This document shows, in pieces, positions 24,835 through 36,735 of a DNA stretch of 64,000 nt. Origin of the DNA: Phallus indusiatus (lineage: Eukaryota; Basidiomycota; Agaricomycetes; Phallales; Phallaceae); the NCBI GenBank assembly GCA_027605045.1, contig JAQFWX010000017.1:496001-560000 (forward strand). Reading direction: 5' to 3'. The translations under genes and the position numbers were made by a program. The notes under the pieces are model-generated. The model did no database searches. It saw nothing but the letters and a program-made list of their open reading frames with translations, and was not told the DNA's origin. Position 1 is the stretch's first letter, and each line of letters begins with the position of its first letter.

Positions 24835-26280
24835 ATGTCAATGTTCGGGACGACTATGAATCAACAACCGTCCGATCTAGAATTAGCGGACCCACCAACA
24901 GATTCAATATCATGTTTAGCATTTTCACCCGTTGCTGATTTTCTAGCAGTCGGTAGCTGGGATTGCAGCGTAAGTTCATGAATTCCTCTTGCTTTAGCTT
25001 GAGTCGTCATTTTAATGCACTTCCGACCGATATTCATGCTTTTAGTATAGGTCCGTATTTACGAGGTTGCACCGAATGGTCAGACGCGTGGTAAAGCAAT
25101 GTATAATCACGAAGCACCCGTATTTGATGTATGTTGGACGAAGGTATGAATCACGATACTCGCTCTGACTTCGCGTATGTACATCTCAAGCTTCCATTCT
25201 CGGGCTTTTCGTAGGATGGATCCAAAGTTATTTCCGTCGGAGGCGACAAAGTTGCGCGTGCATTTGATCTCGCTACAGGTCAAAACTCTCAGGTAGCAAC
25301 GCATGATGCGCCAATTAAGTCGTGTAGATGGGTGGATACACCTGCATCTGTGGGATACCTTGTTACTGGTAGCTGGGACAAAACAGTCAAGGTACTTTAT
25401 AAAATACATTTCCTCTTTTTACTGATTTGTTTCTCACCGCGCTAAACTAGTACTGGGACTTACAGTCGCCCAATCCAATCGCGACCGTCTCTCTGCCTGA
25501 TAGGTGTTACAGCATGGATACTGTCTACCCTCTTCTCGTCGTTGCTACAGCTGACCGGCACATTGTGATCATCAACTTAAATAATCCCCAGATAATCTTG
25601 AAGGTGCGTTTATGCCTAAGTTAGCATTGTTACTCTATTAATATTTACACAGACCATTAACTCTCCGCTAAAATGGCAAACGCGATGTGTAGCTTGTTTC
25701 CCTACTGGTAATGGATTTGCTGTCGGTAGTATAGAAGGGCGCGTTGCGGTACAATACGTTGACGACAAAGATAACTCGTAAGTTGATTAAGGTGTCTATA
25801 TTGATCTACGTAATTAATAGCGAAATAGGTCCAATTTTACATTCAGGTGTCATCGGCACGAGATTACAACACCAAAAAGGACCGAAATATATTCGGTAAA
25901 TGTTATAGTGTTTCACAAAAGTTCCGGCACTTTCATTACTGGGGGTGATTATATTTCGTTTGATAAAATCATTCAGGCGAGTTAATATGTTTTCAGGTAG
26001 TGACGGAGGCATGCAGACGTGGAATAAAGATCAGCGAAGTCTTGTCAAGAGTAGGTTTATCGTTACACATGACTGAACTCTCATCTTATATGCATGGATA
26101 GCTTTTGACCGCTCCCCCGCTCCTATAACTGCATGTGCTTTCAATCACAACGGAACAATTATGGCATATGCCATATCCTACGACTGGTCTAAAGGACATG
26201 CCGGTGTAATCTCAGGAGCTCCTAACAAAGTCGTTCTTCATCCTGTGAAGGATGATGATGTGAAGAAAAGAAAACCTTGA
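24835..26280 (+). CDS. RAE1: RAE1/Gle2 mRNA export factor, WD40 beta-propeller
   Basis: Nuclear-pore mRNA export and spindle factor that binds the GLEBS motif of Nup98. The N-terminus [11 protein letters not shown] precedes [22 protein letters not shown]-type blades follow: [122 protein letters not shown] and [20 protein letters not shown]. These blocks follow the family in order with no gaps. About eight exons join at canonical sites and the protein ends KKRKP. The segment [19 protein letters not shown] reads straight through without an intron. Length and order are normal for RAE1. Confidence 0.93.
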
Positions 26281-26470
26281 TGAAACGTATACTTATACTT
26301 ATATTTGACTGTATCACTAAACAATCCACATCAGAGTAAATGAAAAGGATCTCAGCAACGTTTCTGTCTCAATTGAGTCGAGTCCAAACTATCGTTCCTA
26401 TTAGAATTGTAAATCTAGAGCTCTACAAAAGGTAACACTGGTCCGTTAACTGAGTGTCCGATGTATTGAA

Positions 26471-27126
<656 letters not shown>

Positions 27127-27871
27127 TATTGAAGTTCAGAAACTGAATGAACGAGCGAAGGGCAAGATGGGAATAATGACATCTTGGATGATGGCATGAT
27201 ATTATGTCCGAGTTCGCGGGCGGCTCCACATCTCGTGAGGTTCAATCTCCTGGAGAATGACTAAGCAGAAGTACGTAAGGATTTCCTCCCTTGTACTGTT
27301 CCCTCACGCTGGCACCATGCATGTTGACCTATGACCGTCTGGACTCGGACCCATTCATCTTACTCCACATTGCCTGGCATGAAGTGAGGATTTTTATTTG
27401 TTTATTACTTTTCGTGATGAGTGTTGCCGGGGCCATATGACGCTTCTGGATAATCCTACCATTACCTAGGAAGCCAGAATGAGTACATATCCGGCTTTTT
27501 TTTAGTAACTTTCTTTCACTGGCTGATATTATCTTTCATACTCTTGACTTTCAAACCAAGCTTTGTTTTGCTAATACTGATAATACAGGTATTGAGTTTT
27601 CTGGTAGACTTTGGGTGTTTAATACGACCAAGCCATTTTGGTCTCTCGCAATCAATCTAATATCAACGTAGTGGATTTTCCAACATGTTTATGTTAATCA
27701 GTTGTAATTGCTGCCGCGTCAGGTATGGTCAATCGGTTCAACGTCCAGCATCCGGATTAAAACCAGGTGGCAATAGCACCTGTTCGGTGCATCCATAACA
27801 CGTACCCAGATCCTATAAAGGTCTCAATATCTTCAGTCTCCGTATCACACTCTACAAGTACCCTCACTTTA
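27127..27871. other. Divergent intergenic region, cytochrome c / DUF1295
   Basis: Holds the promoters of two divergent genes. No additional gene is recognised. The frames at 27757-27948 are shadows. Confidence 0.4.
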
Positions 27872-29169
27872 ATGGCCGCCTTTTCTCGACTTTTACCCAT
27901 CCTCGCCACAACCTGTCTCGTCCAAACAGCTGGCGGACTCGTCTCCATACCACTCCAAAGCGAGCTAACCTTTGATCTTGCGGGGCTGTTTGGATTCGTA
28001 GCATCTACTCTCGTGTCCTTATTCTACCAGTCGATTAAGGTATGTCCGCGGACGTTTAGATATGTGTTTAATTCATCTGACTGCATTTTGTTCCTTTAGG
28101 AAGGAAAAGCATTAAATCTGTCCGCTCGACAGATATTACTCAACGGAACAATAGTTGTCTGGTCAGCCCGTCTCGGATTGCTTCTCTTCTTGGTCAGACG
28201 GGTTCAAACTTTTTCGGATGTTGTTCAATGTCTGACGCTCACTAGAAAGGTCTAAGATTACGAAATGATACTCGTCTCGACCATGCCATTGAAATAAAGT
28301 ATAAACCGTTGAAATTTGCAGCCGTATGTCTCATGCAAGGTATTTGCCTTTTCGAGAAGCACGTTTTAACTCAATACGACGGATACCCTTATAGCGACCT
28401 GGATCTTCTTTGTTGGACTACCAGTGTATCTAGTGAGTCAGGCTGAGCTAAACCTTTGGAATGGGTCGTTGATTATGAGTAGGCCAACACCCTGGGTACA
28501 TCACGCCAAATACCACTGGGTGCTAAAGATTATATACCCCTCGGCTTATTCGCCTCCTCGTTTCTATTGGAGGTTGTTGCCGACGTGCAAAACTACAAAT
28601 GGCAGAACACAGGCGAAAGAAGCAAACATTGCAAGAAAACCTTGAAAAGCGGCATATTTACCTGGGCTCGTCACTCAAAGTTGGTAATTGGATTATCAAA
28701 AAGCGAAGCACTGATTTGTTTTTCCTTTTTCTTGTGATATTAGTTACACCAGTGAAATAGGCGTTTGGCTCGGGATATGGGCGCTTGCTTCAAGCACGTT
28801 GCAATCTTCGCCTTATCCGCGTTTGGCACCAATAATTGCAGCAGTCAGCCCTTTACTCACATGGCATTTTGTAACTTCAGTATGTAACTTTCTGAAACAT
28901 CGTTTTTAATTTTTGTGAACGTCACTCTCAGTATTCACAGACTGCGTCCGGATTGCCCTTGTGGAAAGCAAGTCGGTTATTTTGAGCCGCTTGTTTCGTA
29001 TTGTATTCATAGTTGTTTAGAAACCTGCTAGGAGGACTGCCGTAGATTATTCGAGATATACAGAATATATCAAGTATGCATCGCACATGATTTCCATTAG
29101 GAGAAGACATGGATATTTATTTAATTCACGCTAACTTGTAGCCGCGTTCCTTGGTTATGTTGGTGGTAG
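27872..29169 (+). CDS. DUF1295 family membrane protein (steroid reductase-like)
   Basis: Multi-pass membrane protein related to steroid 5-alpha-reductase/isoprenylcysteine methyltransferase-like enzymes. Blocks in order: DLAGLFGFVASTLVSLFYQ, LSARQILLNGTIVVWSARLG, LRNDTRLDHAIEIKYKP, ATWIFFVGLPVYL, GAKDYIPLGLFASSFLLEVV, then the catalytic-like segment TWARHSNYTSEIGVWLGIWA and SGLPLWK. Relatives usually read RHPNYxGE; here it is RHSNYTSE. After SGLPLWK the frame stops at once unless a GC donor (GCAAGT at 28968) is used. With the intron 28968-29020 it continues KPARRTAVDYSRYTEYI and ends in WLCWW. The exact last exon is therefore inferred. The substrate is unknown. Confidence 0.8.
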
Positions 29170-29284
29170 TCCTATACTATCTCATTGTAAGCTGCTACTG
29201 GAAATCCGTATGTGATTTTTTTTAACGTTTTTTCATAGCTTCATTGGAGACGCGATTTTATCTCATGGCACTGGTTGCTTCCCG

Positions 29285-29599
29285 TTGCACTATTGTTTCG
29301 TGTTTTTAATTATCAAGCTACGCATTCTTGACGACGCCAAAAATAGTTTTTCGAAAGACAATTTTACACGCCTCGTTGTCAATGAGGTAACCCCAATAGT
29401 AATTAGTCGATTAAGTGTCGGTCAATCTTCGGATAGAACTACCTATATACTCAACCAGAACGGAAACAGTACAAAAACTTCGACACCATTTGCGGTAAAC
29501 TGGAAGGTTTTAAATAAAAATTCTGATCCCGTACTTGGTCGGGGCACGGTTCGCGTTGAAAAGCATATGCCAAGTCCGGATTCGCTAAGAAGCTTCTAG
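29285..29599 (+). CDS. Unrecognised small open frame
   Basis: A 104-codon frame downstream of the DUF1295 gene, beginning MHYCFVFLIIKLRIL and ending MPSPDSLRSF. The body is polar (VISRLSVGQSSDRTTYILN). I recognise no domain, partner exons or promoter. It may be a small gene, an exon of a longer one, or chance. Confidence 0.22.
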   Translation: MHYCFVFLIIKLRILDDAKNSFSKDNFTRLVVNEVTPIVISRLSVGQSSDRTTYILNQNGNSTKTSTPFAVNWKVLNKNSDPVLGRGTVRVEKHMPSPDSLRSF

Positions 29600-29848
29600 A
29601 AGGATGATTGTGCCAAGTTTTTCAAACCGAAACAAACTATCCAGAACTAAATCAGACTTGATTACATTCAAAACAATCTACTCGATTGAAAAGAGGTGTG
29701 GGAATTAAAGATTCTATTAACTTTGTCTTTCGATTAAATTTGAAACAGTAAAGATAATTAATAAACATAATATGGTCAAATAGTACATCACAGTTTTTCG
29801 TTATACTTCTCGCTCATAACGGATTTGGAAAAAAAAGAAGCTCCATGA

Positions 29849-31163
29849 TTATTCCGTCTTGCTTTTGGTTTGAGTTGTGGTGGTGGTATTGGAACCTAGT
29901 ATCTTTTGTTCCCACTCTTCGGCGAGATCATCGCCTTGCTTTTCCTGCTCCTGTTTTGCTTTGGCCTGTTCTTCGGCTGAGAGTCCGTCGCGCAGCTTAA
30001 CTTCCAGCATCGGATCTAAAGAACTATCGGGATGACGATATGATCCACCAGCGCGATCGGCAAAAGTGAAATACTGTCCGTAATTGCATGTGAAATAGAG
30101 ATGGTGCAAGGTGTGGTGTGCCGGACCGTTGATGATCTTCTCCAATGGGTGTCCTGTAATCATATCGGAGTCATGTATCTAAACATAGAATAATACATCA
30201 ATGACGTGGCCCTTCTCGAGAAAGAGATGTAGGTGGACTCACAAAAATGCTCCAGCAGTTGACAAGAACGAACGATACAAGATATAGATGTCGCTGCATT
30301 GGGAATAGGAAGATGAACATGTGGTAAGGGAACGATTGCGCGAAGCCATCAAGAGGATGGAATGCGTGAGATGCGAATGGGGTAGGAACTGATTGATGGT
30401 GATCACGGGTAAGAAGAAGAGTTCCCAAAATAGGAAAGAAAAAAATATGAATTACCTATCCATTTGTGATGGGGTTTGTGGATACGTTTGTAAATCCATG
30501 GAACATGTAGCCAGCGGTGGATCCAGTATATGCAATAATCCGTGAATACGAGGAAGAGCGGGAGGCTCAGAAGCAAATAAGGCCAGCCATGGTCCTCAAT
30601 TTTGTCGTATAATTTGGTGTAGCCTCGGACTTCGCATAAGAAGAACGGCAGCGTGAACGCGGTCATTCCTGGAAACGAACGCAATGAAGCCATGATTTCT
30701 TTCCTAACCTGTTGTTTTGAATGCGTGTCAAAGGTGGTGGAAGGACTACACCGGTGCAACTGCTGAGACTTACTTGATTGGGTAGAAATCGGGGGTGGCG
30801 CATCATGTCATGGTTGAAAATGAATTGGTAGCTGAGACCGGCAAATAGGAAATACACAATGTGTATTCCGATAGTTGTTACGACGATTAATGATAGAAGC
30901 TGACGTCCGATAAAATCACGCGGCCAGGCCGAAGCAGCAGACCCCAAGGTCATGGGCAGAGTGGTGTTGGATAGACTTGTATTCATTGGCGAAATGGACA
31001 TTGACTGAGAAGACATGAGGGAATGCCATGCCACCTTGACGACGTCTGGAACAGGTATTGGGGAATTTGGCAGCGACGATGTCTGAGACTGAGCGAGAGG
31101 GAATAGTTTCGCATAAATGTCGTCGAGGATATGATTGTCGAGAAACTCAAGAAGGAGATCCAT
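29849..31163 (-). CDS. ERG3: Sterol C-5 desaturase (ERG3)
   Basis: ER-membrane di-iron fatty-acid-hydroxylase-superfamily enzyme introducing the C5-C6 double bond in ergosterol biosynthesis. The start MDLLLEFLDNHILDD is followed by transmembrane segments (LLSLIVVTTIGIHIVYFLFA). The metal-binding His boxes are present: HRWLH in YWIHRWLHVPW, HKPHH, and HHTLHH in GPAHHTLHHLYF, plus the conserved HAFHPLDG. The gene has about four exons with canonical junctions, for example LPNQ/VRKEIMASL. The C-terminus is an extended charged tail (AEEQAKAKQEQEKQGDD) ending TKSKTE. Sequence order and length match fungal ERG3. Confidence 0.92.
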
Positions 31164-33199
31164 GGTATGAATGGGATGTGGAAAATGAAAAGGTTGAAAG
31201 GAGGGACAAAAAAGAAACAGACAAAAAAAAACAAGCAGACAAGACGACGCAATTGAGCTTGTGTGATGTCAGCAAGCTTGTATAATTATTTCTAAGCCAA
31301 AAATCGTTCCACTGAAAAACTTACTGTAGTCCGCGGCTCGTCGGCAAACCTTACGCACGTGATCGGCCGGCGTCTGGCGTCATCCATAGTATGACTTGGC
31401 AGCGCCTCGTGGCTTGTCCGTCATGCGTATCAGCCTTCTGGGTTGGACAGACGTTCCTGTTGAATTGCGTCTTTGGTTTGCTTGCTCCAATACTAGTGCC
31501 AACGGAACTCGTTATGCTAGTTTTTTCCCAAGTCTTTGGTGACGCTAAGACAGTTGCAGATGGCCATGGTCCGGCGCTAGTTTGATGCCGGGGGGGCCTC
31601 CCCCCCCCAAAGGAAAACATCGAGGGGCGGTGTAGGGTTGACAATTTATTTTTCAACTACCCATATATGATTAATTGTATCCCCTGTGTCGGATTGGCTA
31701 TCGCACGGCGTCACGTAATTGTGTAGCACATGGTGCTCGTCTTTGCAAATCGTTGGAGAATCGGTGTTCAGCGGGGAAAGAATTAGATGGCCCTCCAATA
31801 ACATCAGGGATGCCGGCAGTTGAAGATGAAGCATTGAAGATCAACGAAAGGAGGACGTTATAGATTGGAGCCGGTAGTCGCATGCCCGTGTGCAATGAAC
31901 ACCCAATGAACGCCAGTGCCAACCTTCCATGATTCCCTAGCACTGCAACTACATGATACAACCTGCGAATTAGCTTTGACAAGCTTGAAAGAGACGGATC
32001 CTTTCACCTACAATCATCTCTTGTGATGTCAGATCAAAGTACAAGAAATGAACAACCCAAATTTCAATTGAGAAACCGAGGGAGTCTTCTAGGTTTTTTC
32101 TTTCATGGTACGACCCCTATTTAAGGCTTGAGCTGAATAGAGCCTAAGCCACACCGCAGCAGCTGAACTAGTGAGATGGGAAATTTCCTCTACAAGCTCG
32201 TACAGAGGGGTCCGAGTCTAGGGGCTGTTTCCCATGAAACTTTTCAAAATCTCAACTTCCTATTAATTGAGACGATTTCAAATTCCCGACGATGAGGTAT
32301 GAGCGCACAAGAGAAGAGAATTGAGCTTACTTGATCAGTTGCGCTCAGGACAGACGGTCCGATCTCCACTTTCATCGCCAGTGTCGACTGTAGCATTGCA
32401 GCTATCCAAGAGAGATGCTTCAAGTTCACCTCCCTTGTACTCTGTTATCTCCTTTTAAATATGCAGTTGATGATACCATCAACTGTCTCAATCATACAAT
32501 GGCCACAATTTCGAGCGCGCGGCAGCGGTAAAGCCGGCAGCAGAGCACCGTTTTTGATACATCGTCCTGATCCATTCAACGCTTCTTCGTCGAATCAGGC
32601 CCCTTGTGTTATATTTTTGACATACCCTCACTCGTCAATCCACATGATAGTACTTCGACTTCCCGTTTTCAAATTGTTTCAAATTGTCAAAAACGTACGT
32701 TCTTCAAATTTCCATCTAGTAAGCCGAACAGATACTTCCAAATCTGCTATCTAGCAGTCAAAATATCAAGCGTAATTCTACTTTGGTCTCCCCAGCAATC
32801 TTTAAACCACGTCAGTTTCAAAAGGTTCAGTGGTACAAGGCTATGGCATCGCAGAAACGCATTCACATTTCGAATTCAGATCATCCTGACCTCGAGGCCC
32901 GCTAATCTACTTGAATGGTGTTTGAGCCAATTAGTGCCATCCCCACGGGCCGGTAACCCTATGATGTGGAGGCAGCAATAATTGAAGCCCCAGAAGCTCT
33001 GGTTCATTCGTTCACCTGACTTGTATAAATGACAATATCAATGGCGAAATTTTTCCGTAAATTCGTGTTCCCTGTGGTTTTCAGGAAAGACAACATAACC
33101 GATGGGTAGATAAGTACTTGATAGCGAATTTCAGCAACGAAGTAACGTCGTTTTCGAACTCGGATCCGACACTTGCTTCTGTTTTTCTCCCCACTCATA
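31164..33199. other. Intergenic without a recognisable gene
   Basis: About 2 kb. Several short frames on both strands (31351-31656, 31646-31982, 32244-32429 minus; 32461-32981 plus) have no family signature or joining exons. It holds a G-run/C-run inverted repeat at 31590-31608. Confidence 0.4.
31590..31608. repeat. G-run / C-run inverted repeat
   Basis: Seven G are followed by CCT and then nine C, giving a perfect 7-bp G:C hairpin with almost no loop. It is prone to slippage or secondary structure. No gene is associated. Confidence 0.85.
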
Positions 33200-35390
33200 A
33201 TGGGACGAGCATTCAACATTTTCACTGGTTTCTTTGCGGCCATAGGAAGCTTCTTGTTTGGGTAAATATATCATCCACTTCAGATTTAATATTAAAATTA
33301 GAGCGAGAAGAACTGATAAACGTCTTTGCAGATATGACAGGTTGGTGCTGATTCCGGATCCGAGAATAAATAAAAAGACTAAACACAATATAGTGGAATC
33401 ATTTCTTCCATCTTGACATTTTCTCACTTCAACGCGCATTTCAATAATCCATCAGCTGCTCTTACGGGTGCGGTTGTCGCAACATTCACGGGGGGCTGTT
33501 TCTTTGGAGCACTAGCAGCAGGATGGTCAGTGAGATCCCTTATTTCATACAGGCTTGTATTTATGTGACATTAAACGCTACGTCTTATTAGGATGAGCGA
33601 TAAATACGGACGGAAGTTTACTATACAGATGGGTTGTGTATGGGCACTTTGGGGATGTTCTATGCAAGCTGGTGCACCGAACATTGCATGCTTATTGATT
33701 GGTCGAATTGTCGCTGGCGTTGCTATCGGTATACTTTCCATGGTGGTCCCATTATACAACGTACGTACACATACAAATCGCGCTGAACTGACGATAAACG
33801 TCGTGGTATTGTACAGACCGAGATCGCACCGGCCAAAATTCGCGGCTTCGTTGTTGGCTTGACGCAACAAATGGTCGGACTTGGTTTTGTTGCTGCAAAC
33901 TGGGTAATTGTTGTCCAATCATGGTGAGAACCGGTCTCATGATACTTCACATTAGGTGGGATATGGTTGCCAATTTTTCAACGACGACAAACAATGGAGA
34001 CTTCCACTTGGCCTGCAGGTGAGTTTACTTTTAGGAATACATTTAATAGCCTTTGGAACTACCCAGATCGACCACAGCTTGTACCCGCTTTTCTTCTCCT
34101 AGTGGGAATACAATTTCTTCCAAATAGTCCCGTGAGCTATATACAATTCCCGATCAAGCTTTGAAGTTTCACATAAACACAAATAGCGTTGGCTTTTAGA
34201 AAAAGGCCGAGACGAAGAAGCCCGTAAAATTTTCTTGTTCTTGCATGCCGAAAGCAAAGACGTCGACACCGAACAGGCTGAAAGAGAATTTCAGGAAATG
34301 AGTGATGTTATTCACGCAGAGCGACTCGTTAGGAGCAGAAAGATTAGCGATTTATGGGCTACGCCGGCTATGCTAAGGCGGACTTTGGTTGCTTGTGGTG
34401 TTCAAATTATGGGTCAGTTTACTGGTATAAATGGTAAGTCGTCATGATAGTTCAATGTAGAAGCATTTTTTTGACATGCAATGGTGAAAAAAGTGATCAA
34501 CTACTTTGGACCGGAGATGTACAAAGCACTTGGATTACCTCCTAATCAGCTTTTGTTAGTCCAGGGTATTTACGGCGCCATCGGACCTATCGCAAACTTC
34601 TTGTGAGTTGACGGATGACGCCGCAGAGAGACACAATCTTATTGATATTCCACAACATAGCTTTATTGTCTTCGCTTTGGATTCCGTGGGTCGTAAAAAG
34701 CCACTACTATTCGGGTCTGGAATGCTCGTGGCCTTATTCTCGGTATTGAGCGCAATTGTAGCTTCTTTTCCTCCCGGTGCTGGTGCGTAACACGTCTGTT
34801 CACAATATGTCGAACAAATGCTCAAACCTGTCATCAGGTGCTCCAAATCTCGCGGCACAAAAGGCTGGAATTGCGATGATATTCTTGATGAGCATCGTGT
34901 TTTCTCTCAGCTTTGGTCCAGTCAGTTGGGTATTGGCTTCCGAGGTTTGCACTCCTTTCTTCTTTTGTAAACAATGAAGAAACCAAGATTCAACATCATA
35001 ATATCATAGGTATTCCCAACGCGAACTCGAGCACTTGGTACTTCGGCGGCCACCTGTGCCAATTGGCTGTTCAACGTTTTATTCTCGGAAGCATCGCCGG
35101 TCGCACTACAGAACACTGCGTGGAAATACTATATGGTGTTTGTGGTACTAAACGCAATTGATTTCGTGATTATTGCTTTCTTGTTCCCTGAAACTAAAGG
35201 TAACCGACTCACCTTGCATCCTCTTAAAGCAATTTTTTTTGCTTACACTGTATGTCTTTGAACAGGAAAAACTTTAGAGGAGATGGCTGTTGTGTTCGGA
35301 GACGAAGTTGATATTGAGGGTGTCCTGGGTTCCGGTGCGCGACAAGAGGCTAAAGAGGTCAAGGAAATCGACGAAAAGAAAAGCGTGTAG
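33200..35390 (+). CDS. MFS sugar transporter
   Basis: Twelve-TM sugar porter of the major facilitator superfamily at the plasma membrane. Start MGRAFNIFTGFFAAIGSFLFG. The conserved GYDSG is built from the exon end, a 9-nt micro-exon (33332-33340) and the next exon. Motifs: GWMSDKYGRKF between TM2 and TM3, GRIVAGVAIGILSMVVPLY, TEIAPAKIRGFVVGLTQQM, WRLPLGLQ, FLPNSPRWLLEKGRDEEA (relatives read PESPRWL; here Asn replaces Glu), VACGVQIMGQFTGIN, INYFGPEMYKALGL, LDSVGRKKPLLFGSG, FGPVSWVLASEVFPTRTR and FPETKGKTLEEM. It ends in a charged cytosolic tail EVKEIDEKKSV. There are more than ten exons, all with canonical junctions. The transported sugar cannot be told from sequence. Confidence 0.92.
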
Positions 35391-35659
35391 ATATGAATGT
35401 ATCATAGTGTAGCTTGGTTCATGATCTTTTCTTCTGGGCACGTTAGTACAAACTCCGAACGTTAAGGGATGTGTTTGATACAATTATCAGACGCATGCGG
35501 CATCAAACTTTGATAACTCAAATCGAAGCCAAAATTTGATTGTGAAAAAAATGATATATTATTTATTGGTGAGTATTAGGGAGTTTTCATTGTTTAATAA
35601 GGGATATACGGTTATGGACAATTGAACAAAGTTGGGCAATCCATAACTTGAACGGCGAT

Positions 35660-36093
35660 TCAAACGGGGACGTCGATTGTATCGTATTCATAGTACAAGA
35701 TACCTAATCAGATAAATGAGTCAGATGGAATATAAGTACGTTGACAGTATAATTACCTTCAGTTTGAAGTACGTATCTGACCATGTTGTCAAGATCACAC
35801 CTGTTCAAATTTCTTGATCTGGAGGAAGGCATGCCCGGGTAAAAGTCGATCCATTGAGTGATGAACATGAGTATGGAGTTCTCCCCTTCATCAATTATTC
35901 TAAGAGTGACGGGATAGTGCTTAAAGAGTGGTTGGAGAATCAAGCGAATGGTATGACCCTCATTGATTGGGTCCAGCTCAAAACCTTCTATGCCAGATGC
36001 CCATCGAGCTGCAGCCTCCAAGCTGATAGTGTACCCTCCGAGGCGCTTGTACCGTGGCGGATTGAGGACACCGGGAGGTTTGGTAATGGCCAT
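35660..36093 (-). CDS. Small orphan protein
   Basis: Two-exon gene. Exon 1 is 36093-35757, starting MAITKPPGVLNPPRYKRLGG. A 53-nt GT-AG intron (35756-35704) joins QTEG to ILYYEYDTIDVPV. The alternative without splicing ends in LIFHLTHLSD. The composition is balanced and the frame is open; the body includes ARWASGIEGFELDP and ITQWIDFYPGMP. I recognise no named domain. It has the look of a short Agaricomycete-specific protein family, which I cannot verify. Confidence 0.55.
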
Positions 36094-36735
36094 GGTTATG
36101 TGTTAGCTGAAGGTGATTAGGCTAGAGATGCACTGACGCGCTGGTTTGAGACGGGTTGTTGGTGATGTGGGTTGATGAGAATTGAGAGCAGAGCAACGTG
36201 TTTATATATCATTGAGCTTAGGACCGTTTCAGGACCAGACCACGATCCTGAGCAAAGAGATGTCCAGCTCGTTGGACAGATTCGACCAGAGTGATGTAGA
36301 ATCACGCTGGGGCGAAACTAGGTGGCCTAGTTAGGTTCTAGTTGGACGATAACCTCAGAAAAGAACTTGTTAGGATGCCATTATTCGTAGTACGGGTTCG
36401 AATGCGTACAATATCGCGGGTAAAACGAGCTCTAGAAGGATCTGAATATGGCGAATTGCAACCATGTGTCCCCAATGTCTCCTTACAGTCGGTTCATTCT
36501 TCGTCACGATGACGGTGCATCCGTGCTTTGCCCGGGTTATACGTCCCGGTAATTATGTGCCAGCTTCAGTCCGAAATATAGAGACAGTGCCATGGTTTCA
36601 AGCAAAATTTCAATGTTTGGCGTCCATAGAACGAGGACTGAACAATGTGTGAGTGTGTGACATTTCGTGACCATATGACGTAACCATGCTTTCTCACCTG
36701 GTCGACGCAATCATCGTCCATTGCAGCGTTCCGCC
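36094..36735. other. Intergenic
   Basis: Region between the orphan (-) and the macro-domain gene (+). No gene recognised. Confidence 0.4.

Noticed and set aside
31351..31656. Minus frame ending near the G/C run, considered as a transposase remnant
   Set aside because: No catalytic motif, no terminal repeats and no target-site duplication visible.
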